Assembly: GCA_013821615.1 (NCBI GenBank)
Contig: JACDGQ010000121.1
Coordinates: forward strand, 1 to 8,088
Source: Planctomycetota bacterium
Lineage (GTDB): Bacteria; Planctomycetota; UBA11346
Direction of reading: 5' to 3'
Length of the DNA stretch: 8,088 bases
The notes under the pieces are model-generated. The model saw nothing but the letters and a program-made list of their open reading frames with translations. It made no database searches and had not been told where the DNA came from. Of this stretch, positions 1 through 6,432 are shown in pieces. The position numbers and the translations under genes were made by a program. Position 1 is the first letter of the stretch. Each line of letters starts with the position of its first letter.

Positions 1-974
1 GGCGGGCGGTGGAACTGCGCATCAGCGCAGCCTGCATCGCGCGCGTGCGCGCCGCCGCGAAGGCGTTGGGCTACCGCGGCAACTACCACGCCAGCACGCT
101 TGCGACCGGTCGCTCGTACACCATCGGCCTGACCACGGGCGCGGGCGGCCCGGGCATCCTGGCCGTGGACTACTGGGGCGCGATCCTGGGCGGAATCGGG
201 CATGCGGCGCGCCAGGGCGGCTATGACGTGCTGCTCGCTGGAGGCAGCTCCTGCGAGGACGCGCTCGACCACGCCATGCAGCTGCTCGAGACCGGCCGCA
301 TCGATGCGCTGGTGGCGCCGCGCCAGCTCTTCCGGACCCTGCCCGCCACACTCTTTGCCAGCCGCCGGCCGGTGGTCACGATCGGCGGCCACGATGTCGG
401 TTCGCCGCATGACGTGCGGCTCGACCCCGGCCCCGGCATCGCCGAGGCTGTCGCGCACCTTGCGGCCCTGGGCCACCGCTCGGTACTGTGGATCGGGTTC
501 GGGCGCGGCGGCAAGGCCACCCTGCCGGAGCGTCGCGCGGCGTTCCGCGTCGCCGCGCGCGCTCATGGGCTGACCGGGCGCGATCTGCTGATCGCCGAGC
601 CGGAGTCCCTACGCAATCAGATCGACGAAGGCCTGGCCGCCATACGCGCCGCCCTCGCCAGCGCGACCTGGCCCGCCGGAGTCACCGCGGTGTGCTGCTT
701 CAACGACATGATCGCGGTGGCGGTCCTGGAGCTGCTCAGGGACCGCGGCGTGCGCGTGCCCCGCGACCTGTCCGTCATCGGCTTCGACGACCTGCTGGGC
801 GCCGCCGCTTCTCCACCCCTGACCACCGTCAGCCACTGCCTTGCCGAGATCGGCACGACCGCGGTACAGGTCGTCCTGGAGGCGCTGGCTGGCGGTAAGC
901 CTCCGGCGGTGAGCCTCGTCCCGTCGCGCCTGGTGGTGCGCGCGAGCACGGGGGCCCCGGGCACCGGGGTCTAA
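1..974 (+). CDS. LacI-family transcriptional regulator (5'-truncated by window edge)
   Basis: This is the effector-binding part of a LacI/GalR-type repressor. The reading frame is open from base 3 back to the window edge. The GTG at 9 is not the start, because residues around it (ISAACIARVRAAAKALGYRGN) are the end of the LacI headpiece and hinge helix, so about 25 helix-turn-helix residues lie upstream. Next comes the ATGRSYTIGL linker and a periplasmic-binding-protein-like core. Near the end are CFNDMIAVAVLELLRDRG, VIGFDD and SPPLTTV, the standard family signatures of the second subdomain. About 323 residues are visible, consistent with a normal protein of about 345-350. Family members bind palindromic operators as dimers and release or bind them on sensing a sugar. 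Three matching palindromes lie downstream (1282, 4036, 4107), which makes this the likely local regulator of the glycan genes. The TAA stop at 972-974 forms one copy of the target duplication of the inserted element that follows. The effector is unknown. Confidence 0.93.
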   Translation, partial: RAVELRISAACIARVRAAAKALGYRGNYHASTLATGRSYTIGLTTGAGGPGILAVDYWGAILGGIGHAARQGGYDVLLAGGSSCEDALDHAMQLLETGRIDALVAPRQLFRTLPATLFASRRPVVTIGGHDVGSPHDVRLDPGPGIAEAVAHLAALGHRSVLWIGFGRGGKATLPERRAAFRVAARAHGLTGRDLLIAEPESLRNQIDEGLAAIRAALASATWPAGVTAVCCFNDMIAVAVLELLRDRGVRVPRDLSVIGFDDLLGAAASPPLTTVSHCLAEIGTTAVQVVLEALAGGKPPAVSLVPSRLVVRASTGAPGTGV

Positions 975-991
975 GAGGCGGTTTCAAAACC
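975..991 (+). repeat. Left terminal inverted repeat of the foldback element
   Basis: GAGGCGGTTTCAAAACC, perfectly inverted at 1160-1176. After one mismatch, TCCCC extends the similarity to position 997. The preceding TAA is both the LacI stop codon and the left copy of the target duplication. Confidence 0.85.
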
Positions 992-1159
992 CTCCCCTCC
1001 TGCGCCCGGCTCTCGTCGGCTGCGGCTGCGTCAGACGATCCATTGTGTCCCTCTCCAGCGAGGCTTCGCGCTGCTCAACATGGCCTACGGCCATGCCTCC
1101 GCGCAAAACGGATGGTCTTCCTTGCCTCGCTCGACGATAGCCAGGCTCGCTCCGGGGAT

Positions 1160-1176
1160 GGTTTTGAAACCGCCTC
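1160..1176 (-). repeat. Right terminal inverted repeat of the foldback element
   Basis: GGTTTTGAAACCGCCTC, the exact reverse complement of 975-991, followed immediately by TAA (1177-1179), the right copy of the target duplication. Confidence 0.85.
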
Positions 1177-1281
1177 TAAGTCGATTCCAACGATCGTGCG
1201 GCTCATTCGTCCGTGGTCATGCAGGCCCCGTAGTGATGATCCGCGCGCCGGTCCTGCTGGACAAGGTCGCTGAACGGCACA

Positions 1282-1299
1282 TGCTATACCGGTGTAGCA
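1282..1299 (+). promoter_or_regulatory. Putative LacI-type operator O1, upstream of the PAS gene
   Basis: TGCTATACC|GGTGTAGCA is an 18-bp palindrome with one broken base pair and a central CG, the usual LacI-family operator layout. The left half also reads as an extended -10 box (TGnTATACC), so a bound repressor would cover the promoter. It lies 48 bp before the ATG at 1348 and abuts the alternative ATG at 1300. The same motif recurs at 4036 and 4107. Binding by the adjacent LacI protein is inferred from proximity and architecture. Confidence 0.7.
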
Positions 1300-1347
1300 A
1301 TGACCTGTCCGGGCTTGGGTCCGGTCCGACCCCGCGGGATCGCCGCC

Positions 1348-1878
1348 ATGCACCAGCGCAGCCCATTCGCGCACCTGGCTGCCGAGAGCTCCGAGCCGCT
1401 GTTCTCCCATGGAGGGCAGGCCGGTCACCGGCTGCAGCGCCTGGACTGGACGACCACGTCCCTCGGCGTGCCGGCGTCCTGGTCTCCACGCCTGCACGCG
1501 GTCCTGGAAATGTGCCTTGAGAGCGACGTGCCGATGGCCATCTGCTGGCAGCGCGAACTCGCGCTGCTCCACAATGACGCCTTCCAGCCGTTCCTGGGGC
1601 CGCAGTCCTCGGCCATGCAGGGACAGGCCGCTCGCACCATCTACGCCGAGACCTGGCACCAGCTGAAGGACGCGTTCCTCCTCGTGATGAACGAAGGTCG
1701 GTCGGTGCAGGTGAGCGACCGGCACATGCCGCTGGCCTTCCGCATCCCCTATCCGCCTGGACCCATCCTCCACCACTTCAGCCCCATCCGCGGCGGCGAC
1801 GGTCGGGTCGCGGGGACCTGCGTCATCGTCACTGGACTGCACAGCCAGGCGCCCGGCATCCGGACCCGGCTGCCGTGA
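1348..1878 (+). CDS. Stand-alone PAS sensor-domain protein (possibly a truncated histidine-kinase sensor)
   Basis: The 176 residues resemble the N-terminal PAS module of many multi-PAS histidine kinases. Visible marks are DWTTTSLGVPASW (33-45), matching the family opening D-W-x-x-T-x-L-G-P-x-x-x-W, then CWQRELALLHNDAFQPFLG (PAS core, N76-D77), and near the end HHFSPIRGGDGRVAGTCVIVT (142-162), the closing strand pair. A kinase would continue after 'VT' into the coiled linker, HisKA and HATPase domains, but here the protein stops about 14 residues later. It is thus an orphan ligand- or signal-binding domain, either a genuine single-domain sensor or a 3'-truncated relic. An in-frame ATG at 1300 would add 16 residues but abuts operator O1 and would be nearly leaderless, so 1348 is preferred. 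No strong Shine-Dalgarno sequence is visible before either start. There is no signal peptide or membrane segment, so a cytoplasmic location is expected. Control by O1 links it to the glycan genes. Confidence 0.68.
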   Translation: MHQRSPFAHLAAESSEPLFSHGGQAGHRLQRLDWTTTSLGVPASWSPRLHAVLEMCLESDVPMAICWQRELALLHNDAFQPFLGPQSSAMQGQAARTIYAETWHQLKDAFLLVMNEGRSVQVSDRHMPLAFRIPYPPGPILHHFSPIRGGDGRVAGTCVIVTGLHSQAPGIRTRLP

Positions 1879-1889
1879 CCGCCGTGCCC

Positions 1890-1918
1890 GGGCCCACGTC
1901 CCGCCCTGCCGTGGGCCC
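1890..1918 (+). terminator. GC-rich hairpin behind the PAS gene
   Basis: GGGCCCACG (1890-1898) is the exact reverse complement of CGTGGGCCC (1910-1918), with an 11-nt loop, and starts 12 nt after the PAS stop. No T-run follows, so it is either a terminator of the T-tract-free kind seen in high-GC bacteria or an mRNA 3' stabiliser. Confidence 0.45.
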
Positions 1919-2268
1919 CGAGCCAGCGCCCAGGCGGTTTCCATTCTTCGATGTGGGCCAGATCTTCGATGAACTGGCCAGGGCCGCGGCCTGCCGCGCA
2001 TTCCTCGAGGAGTACGGGGAGAGCCACGCGCCGCAGCAGGCGCCGGCTCCCATGAGCGGGATGGATGCGTGTCGGGCTCGCAGCCGAGGCCACGACCACG
2101 CCATATTCCTGTACGGCGATCCCAGCGCAGCGCGGTGAGATCCTGTATCAGCGCCGCGAGCGTCCCATCGGCTGCCGGTGGATCGCATTGTGGTCGAGCT
2201 GGTCGCCGAGGTCGCTGGCCACAGCGCCGCACTGGGGCAGCCGGCGCGCAACAGGTTGACCGAAATGG

Positions 2269-2311
2269 GTGCGCGCCATCAGCCCCGTGCCGAGCCACCC
2301 AACGCGCGCAC
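2269..2311 (-). terminator. Possible stem-loop just past the beta-helix stop
   Basis: GTGCGCGC (2269-2276) and GCGCGCAC (2304-2311) are perfect inverted repeats with a 27-nt loop, lying immediately downstream of the minus-strand gene that ends at 2314. The loop is long and there is no T-run, so this is only a weak terminator candidate. Confidence 0.25.
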
Positions 2312-2313
2312 GC

Positions 2314-3891
2314 TCATGGGGCGGGCGCCCTCTTCGCGGGTACGTCGGATTTCGGCTTCGCCACCGCCGGCCTCCTCGCCTGCCCCTTCTTGCCGCCGCC
2401 GGCGAGCGTCACGACCACAGCTCCGACCTTCCCCGCCATGCCGGGGGCGCGCGGGACGGCTGCGGGCAGGCGGACGTTTGTCGGAACGAGCGCTTCCAGG
2501 AGGGGGTCGGTGCGGATCACGGCATCGCTCTGCGGAAGCGTGTCATCGGCAGGCCACACCACGTTGGCGCCTTCGGCGACAGGCGCCGTGCCGGTCCATA
2601 TGGGCGACTTGTTCTCGGCGAAGATGCAGCCCTGGATGGACGACTTGCCCGGCTTCCACAGCTGCACGGCGCCGCCGCGCCCGGTGTTCTTCCAGAAGGT
2701 GCAGTGTTCGAGCCGGACCAGGTCGGTGGTCTCGGTCGAGACGCCGCCGCCGGTCCCGTTCTTCCCGTCATTCTGCGCGAACAGGCAGTTGCGCACGGTC
2801 AGCGGCGCGGACCCCGCCACCGACGATCCCGACGTCCAGAAGGCGCCGCCGTAGGTCGCGGTGTTGCTCAGGAAGACGCTGTCCACGACCTCCATGATGC
2901 CGTTGCCGCTCGCGAAACCGCCGCCATGTCCGCCGCTGTTGCCGTCGAAGAGGCAGTGGTCGACGAGCAGGCGGTCGAGGCGGTACATGAACAGGTAGCA
3001 GGCGCCGCCCAGGCCCGGGGAGCGGTTGTTGATGAAGCGCGTGCGCACGACGGTCAGCACGCCACCCTTGTCGTCATCGATCTTCTCGCTGGCGCCGTCG
3101 GAGTAGATCGCGCCGCCGACATCGTGGCCCTCATTGTCCTCGAACACGCAGTCCTCGACCGTCATCGTGCCGAGCAGGTTGTTGATGCCGCCCGTGAAGC
3201 CCTTGTTGCCGCGGAATTGCGTGGTGCGGAAGATCGAGGTGGTGTCGGTGGCGAGGGTGACGGCGCCGCCGCGCTCGCCGCCGCAGCCGGTCGCGTCGTT
3301 GTCCTCGAAGACGCAGTCCAGGACCGACAACTTGCTGTGGTAGCTCATGAACACCGCGGCGCCGCCGCCCTCGGGCACCTTCGCCAGGTTCTCGCGGAAG
3401 ACGCAGCGCATCAGGGTGAGGTCGCAGAACATGTCGCCGTAGATCGCGCCGCCGCTGCTGTTGATGCCCTTGCGCTTGTCGGGATCGACGGCGGAGCCGG
3501 CGCTGAAGGTCAGACCGGCGAAGACCACCTTCGCCTTCATGGGGATGAAGAACATCCTGGTCGTGCCGCCGCCGCTGATGACCACGCCCGGCGCCGCGGT
3601 GGCGTCGATCACCACGTCGCCGGTCAGTGCGATGCGCGAGGCGAGCACGATGGTCTTGCCCGCCAGCGCGGGGCCCAGGGTCACGCTCTTCGCCGTGCAG
3701 GCGTTGCGCAGGCTGCCGGGGCCGCTGTCCGCGAGGCTGGTGACCTCGACCGCCGGGGACCGCGTGGCGAACGCGACGAGCAGCAGGATCGAGAGCGGCA
3801 GGGCCGACTTCCATGAGAGAGGGGGCCACGATGGCACGCTCCATGCGCCATCGTGTTCGACTCCGGATCGTGCGCTAAGGAATGGACTCAT
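2314..3891 (-). CDS. Secreted right-handed beta-helix protein with Pmp-like GGA/FxxN repeats
   Basis: A 525-residue exported protein. The start at 3891 is chosen because AGGA lies 9 nt upstream (plus-strand 3901-3904). It gives a long signal region with hydrophobic core ALPLSILLLVAFA (30-42) and likely cleavage after SPA (47). A GTG at 3837 would give a shorter, more usual signal peptide. The mature protein opens with VTSLADSGPGSLRNA (50-64), a common N-cap of parallel beta-helix proteins. Residues about 147-427 hold ten alternating pairs of GG[AGI] motifs (GGAIYGD, GGAVTL, GGAFWT, GGAVQL) and FxxN motifs (FREN, FEDN, FRGN, FINN, FLSN, FWKN, FAEN), the hallmark of chlamydial Pmp-type beta-helix repeats. 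There is no autotransporter barrel. The C-terminus (about 497-525) is a Lys/Arg/Pro/Ala-rich tail. Polysaccharide binding or cleavage, or adhesion at the surface, are the plausible roles. No polysaccharide-lyase catalytic motif is identifiable. It is transcribed divergently from the glycosidase, with operator O2 between them. Confidence 0.88.
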   Translation of the reverse strand: MSPFLSARSGVEHDGAWSVPSWPPLSWKSALPLSILLLVAFATRSPAVEVTSLADSGPGSLRNACTAKSVTLGPALAGKTIVLASRIALTGDVVIDATAAPGVVISGGGTTRMFFIPMKAKVVFAGLTFSAGSAVDPDKRKGINSSGGAIYGDMFCDLTLMRCVFRENLAKVPEGGGAAVFMSYHSKLSVLDCVFEDNDATGCGGERGGAVTLATDTTSIFRTTQFRGNKGFTGGINNLLGTMTVEDCVFEDNEGHDVGGAIYSDGASEKIDDDKGGVLTVVRTRFINNRSPGLGGACYLFMYRLDRLLVDHCLFDGNSGGHGGGFASGNGIMEVVDSVFLSNTATYGGAFWTSGSSVAGSAPLTVRNCLFAQNDGKNGTGGGVSTETTDLVRLEHCTFWKNTGRGGAVQLWKPGKSSIQGCIFAENKSPIWTGTAPVAEGANVVWPADDTLPQSDAVIRTDPLLEALVPTNVRLPAAVPRAPGMAGKVGAVVVTLAGGGKKGQARRPAVAKPKSDVPAKRAPAP

Positions 3892-3900
3892 TACAGGCTT

Positions 3901-3904
3901 TCCT
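3901..3904 (-). promoter_or_regulatory. Ribosome binding site that decides the beta-helix start
   Basis: On the minus strand AGGA stands 9 nt before the ATG at 3891. The alternative GTG at 3837 has no comparable site, which supports the upstream start despite its unusually long signal region. Confidence 0.5.
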
Positions 3905-4035
3905 GCTCGGGCGGAGAGATATCCATGCGACCCGCTGCGCGCCATTTGGAGGAGGAGGGCAACCTTCGACATGCATATGCCACAGCGTCTGCGCGGGCAT
4001 CGTGCGCGCCCTGGACCGGGTTGTCGGCGCACCCA

Positions 4036-4053
4036 TGCTGCACCGGTATAGCA
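4036..4053 (-). promoter_or_regulatory. Putative LacI-type operator O2 (beta-helix side of the divergent region)
   Basis: The plus strand reads TGCTGCACC|GGTATAGCA. Read in the direction of the beta-helix gene it is TGCTATACCGGTGCAGCA, identical to O1 at 17 of 18 positions. As in O1 the perfect half TGCTATACC lies on the upstream side and could double as an extended -10 element. A weak TTGCTC lies 16 nt further upstream as a possible -35. The distance to the beta-helix start codon is 144 bp. Confidence 0.7.
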
Positions 4054-4106
4054 AACCGCCCCGGGCGAGCAACTGCTGCGTCGCAGAACGGATGACAACG
4101 TCCCAA

Positions 4107-4124
4107 GGCTAGACCGGTATTGCA
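4107..4124 (+). promoter_or_regulatory. Putative LacI-type operator O3 (glycosidase side of the divergent region)
   Basis: GGCTAGACC|GGTATTGCA matches the consensus TGCTATACCGGTATAGCA at 15 of 18 positions, including the entire core ACCGGTAT. It ends 30 bp before the glycosidase ATG, and its centre is 71 bp from the centre of O2. Confidence 0.62.
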
Positions 4125-4143
4125 TGCACCTTTCCAGTAAACC

Positions 4144-4147
4144 GGAG
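4144..4147 (+). promoter_or_regulatory. Ribosome binding site of the glycosidase
   Basis: GGAG is followed by 7 nt and the ATG at 4155. It supports 4155 over the next ATG at 4158 only weakly, because the two starts are adjacent. The same GGAG box precedes the starts at 6755 and 7945. Confidence 0.6.
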
Positions 4148-4154
4148 CCTGCCC

Positions 4155-6410
4155 ATGATGACCACCCCGATCCGCCTCGCCGCCGCCGCGCTGACCGTCC
4201 TCGTGCCCGCCCTGATGGGCTTCGGCACCTGCCAGGCGGGTGACGCCGGCGGGTATGTCTTCGGCGGCGATCAGACCTGGGCGTTCACCTATCCTGCCGA
4301 CGGCCTGCGCGAGGGCGCGCTGCTGGATCTGCGCAATCTCAACGAGGCAGTGGCCGGCGAGAAGGGCTTCGTCACCGTCTCGGCCGACGGTGATTTCCTG
4401 GACGGCGCGGGCAAGCCGCTGCGCTTCTGGGCGATCAACGCCAAGTCCGACTTCGAGAATCCCGCCGACCTGGACCGTTCGGCGCGCAACCTCGCCAAGA
4501 TGGGCGTGAACCTGGCGCGCCTGTTCGTCGAGTTGGCGCCCAAGGACGGCGCCCTCGATGTGCCGGACGCCAAGGCCATCGACACCGTGTGGCGCGCCGA
4601 GGCGGCCCTGAAGAAGCAGGGGATCTACGTCATCATCTGCCCGTTCTGGAAGATGTCGCTGAAGGCCTCGCACGGCATCGAGGGTTACGCTGGCGACGGC
4701 GAAAGCTGGAGCGTGGGCTTCTTCAATCCGACCTTCCGCGCGGCCATCAAGGCGTGGACGGCAAAGCTGTTCGGCGACAAGAACCCCTACTCCGGCATGC
4801 GTCTGGCCGACGACCCCGCGGTCGCCGTCATCGAGACGCAGAACGAGGACAGTCTGCTGTTCTGGACCTTCGGGACCATGAAGGAGCCGCAGAAGCGCCT
4901 GTTCGCGAAGCAGTTCGCGGCGTGGCTGGTGACGAAGCACGGCAGCTTGGACAAAGCGCAGGCGGCGTGGGGCGGCGAAAAGGTGGAGGGGGACGATCTC
5001 GCCAACGGCACCGTCGGTCTGCTGGCGACCTACGCGATCAATACTGCGCCCACCGGCAAGGCGAACCGCGCCGCCGACCAGGTCGAGTTCATGGCGCGCA
5101 CCCAGCATGACTACTACCAGGACCTGCACGCGCACTACCGCTCATTGGGCTGCAAGCAGGTGGTGAACTCAGGCAACTGGATCACGGCCGATCCCCTGCG
5201 CCTGAGCGATGTCGAGCGCTGGAGCTACACTGGCGACGAGGTCATCGCGGTGAACAAGTACTACGGCAGCCGGCACGAGGGCGACAACAACGGCTGGCGC
5301 ATCGATCCGGGCCACACCATCGCCAACGAGACCGGCGTGCGCGACCTGCGCGGGCTGCCCACCAACCTCAAACAGGTCGCCGGCCGGCCGATGATCATCA
5401 CCGAATCGTCATGGGTCAGCCCCAACCGCTACCAGGCCGAAGGCCCGTTCCTGATGGCGGCCTACCAGTCGCTCACCGGCGTCGACGCCTTCTGCTGGTT
5501 TGCGCAGACCGCGGTCGCGTACGATGACGACCTCGCGATCAACATGCCCTACATCACCAGCCACGACCAGCACCCGCCGTTCAAGTGGAGCTGCATGGTC
5601 CCCGGCATGCTGGGCGCCTTCCCCGCGAACGCGATCGCCCTGCGCCGCGGCTACATCAAGAAGGCCAAGCCCGTGGTGCACGAGGCGCGCTCGCTGCAGA
5701 GCGTCTTCCAGCGCGAATATCCGCTGATCGCCGAAGACGCCGAGTTCGATCCGAACCGCCGCGAGGGCGGCGAGGCGCAGGCGCAGGCCGAGAAGAACAA
5801 GTTGACCGGCGGTGTCGATCCGCTCGCCTTCCTGGTCGGTCCGGTGGAGGTCGAGTACGGCGCCGACCCGGCCAAGACGGTGATCGCCCCCGATCTGAAG
5901 GCGCACATCGACGCGGCGAAGAAGGTCGTCACCAGCGCGACCGGCGAGATCACCATGGACTATGGTCGCGGTGTATGCCTGGTCGATGCGCCGAAGGCGA
6001 AAGGCGTCTGCGGTTTCCTCAAGCAGGCCGGCGGCAGCTTCGCCCTGACCGACGCGGTCATCGTCAGCGGCAACCGCTACGCGGTGATCAACGTCGTGGC
6101 GATGGACGACCAGCCGCTGACGACCTCGCGGCAGGTGTTGATCCAGTACGGTTCGATCGCCAAACCGACCGGGTGGGAGACCAAGGATCTCGGCCACGAC
6201 AAGGAGGAGATCGTCAACGTCGGTCACAAGCCGTGGCAGGTGGTCAAGGCCGATGCCACCGTGACCCTCGCCAATCGCGGGCTGGCCAAGGCGGTGGCGC
6301 TCGACCCCGCCGGCTTCCCCACCGCCGCCGTCGTGCAGGTGAAGCGCGAGAGCGGCAAGCTGATCGTCACCCTGCCGCCGGACGTGCTGTACGTCGTGCT
6401 GACGCCCTGA
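4155..6410 (+). CDS. Secreted clan GH-A glycoside hydrolase (cellulase-like TIM barrel), family not assigned
   Basis: A 751-residue exported enzyme expected to hydrolyse beta-linked glycan chains outside the cytoplasm. Residues 1-28 form a Sec signal peptide with probable cleavage after CQA. The mature part starts with a beta-strand entry GDFLDGAGKPLRFWAIN (about 79-95), typical of large GH5/GH39/GH42-like enzymes. It is followed by NLAKMGVNLARLFVEL, the first helix-strand of the barrel. VIETQNEDS supplies the acid/base Glu231 preceded by Asn230, the strand-4 N-E pair of clan GH-A. VNKYYG (366-371) is in the position of the strand with the conserved aromatic residues. MIITESSW supplies the nucleophile candidate Glu417 on strand 7. 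The gap of 186 residues between the two glutamates is longer than in compact GH5 enzymes, so insertions are likely. From about residue 520 a beta-rich C-terminal region without a recognised domain follows. Substrate cannot be read off. Regulation by O3 is likely. Confidence 0.88.
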   Translation: MMTTPIRLAAAALTVLVPALMGFGTCQAGDAGGYVFGGDQTWAFTYPADGLREGALLDLRNLNEAVAGEKGFVTVSADGDFLDGAGKPLRFWAINAKSDFENPADLDRSARNLAKMGVNLARLFVELAPKDGALDVPDAKAIDTVWRAEAALKKQGIYVIICPFWKMSLKASHGIEGYAGDGESWSVGFFNPTFRAAIKAWTAKLFGDKNPYSGMRLADDPAVAVIETQNEDSLLFWTFGTMKEPQKRLFAKQFAAWLVTKHGSLDKAQAAWGGEKVEGDDLANGTVGLLATYAINTAPTGKANRAADQVEFMARTQHDYYQDLHAHYRSLGCKQVVNSGNWITADPLRLSDVERWSYTGDEVIAVNKYYGSRHEGDNNGWRIDPGHTIANETGVRDLRGLPTNLKQVAGRPMIITESSWVSPNRYQAEGPFLMAAYQSLTGVDAFCWFAQTAVAYDDDLAINMPYITSHDQHPPFKWSCMVPGMLGAFPANAIALRRGYIKKAKPVVHEARSLQSVFQREYPLIAEDAEFDPNRREGGEAQAQAEKNKLTGGVDPLAFLVGPVEVEYGADPAKTVIAPDLKAHIDAAKKVVTSATGEITMDYGRGVCLVDAPKAKGVCGFLKQAGGSFALTDAVIVSGNRYAVINVVAMDDQPLTTSRQVLIQYGSIAKPTGWETKDLGHDKEEIVNVGHKPWQVVKADATVTLANRGLAKAVALDPAGFPTAAVVQVKRESGKLIVTLPPDVLYVVLTP

Positions 6411-6432
6411 CCCTCGACCGGAAACCGACGCG

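Larger units (their letters stand above)
975..1176. mobile_element. 202-bp foldback MITE-like element with TAA target duplication
   Basis: The element begins GAGGCGGTTTCAAAACC (975-991) and ends with its exact reverse complement (1160-1176). The match continues as 22 of 23 positions (975-997 against 1154-1176). TAA stands directly outside both ends (972-974 and 1177-1179), as expected for a 3-bp target duplication of TNA type, known from some IS5-group insertion sequences. No transposase frame is present. The inside also pairs across the element: 1008-1018 with 1132-1142 (one mismatch) and 1034-1044 with 1107-1117 (two mismatches). The head contains the perfect hairpin ATGGCC-TAC-GGCCAT at 1080-1094. 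The whole unit is therefore an imperfect palindrome that could fold into a long RNA or DNA hairpin and may act as a transcription stop behind the LacI gene. It is best explained as a non-autonomous element mobilised by a transposase elsewhere in the genome. The family assignment is inference. Confidence 0.82.
1879..2313. other. Intergenic stretch without a convincing gene
   Basis: These 435 bp separate the convergent PAS and beta-helix genes. A short plus-strand frame begins with GTG at 1875, overlapping the PAS stop as GTGA, and runs to 2138 (87 codons). The same frame is open again after that stop and carries a reasonably protein-like stretch (VDRIVVELVAEVAGHSAALG, about 2175-2234). I recognise neither part. 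The 1890-1918 hairpin lies inside this frame, which argues against it being expressed. The stretch may be a decayed gene remnant. It holds no RNA gene or operator that I can see. Confidence 0.5.

Noticed and set aside
102..113. Perfect palindrome GCGACCGGTCGC with the same ACCGGT core as the operators
   Set aside because: It lies inside the LacI coding region over the conserved A-T-G-R codons and lacks the TGCTA/TAGCA outer arms, so it is probably a by-product of codon choice.
9..974. GTG at position 9 as the real start of the LacI-family protein
   Set aside because: The residues around it already belong to the DNA-binding headpiece, and the frame is open to the window edge, so the true start is upstream.
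1075..2298. Minus-strand open frame of 407 codons across the PAS gene
   Set aside because: Arg/Pro/Gly-rich low-complexity translation, no start signals, and it runs through the foldback element and opposite a recognisable PAS domain.
2269..3816. Long plus-strand open frame (515 codons) opposite the beta-helix gene
   Set aside because: Its translation is Ala/Val/Asp/Arg-rich without domain marks. It exactly shadows the minus-strand gene, whose translation has a signal peptide and ordered repeats.
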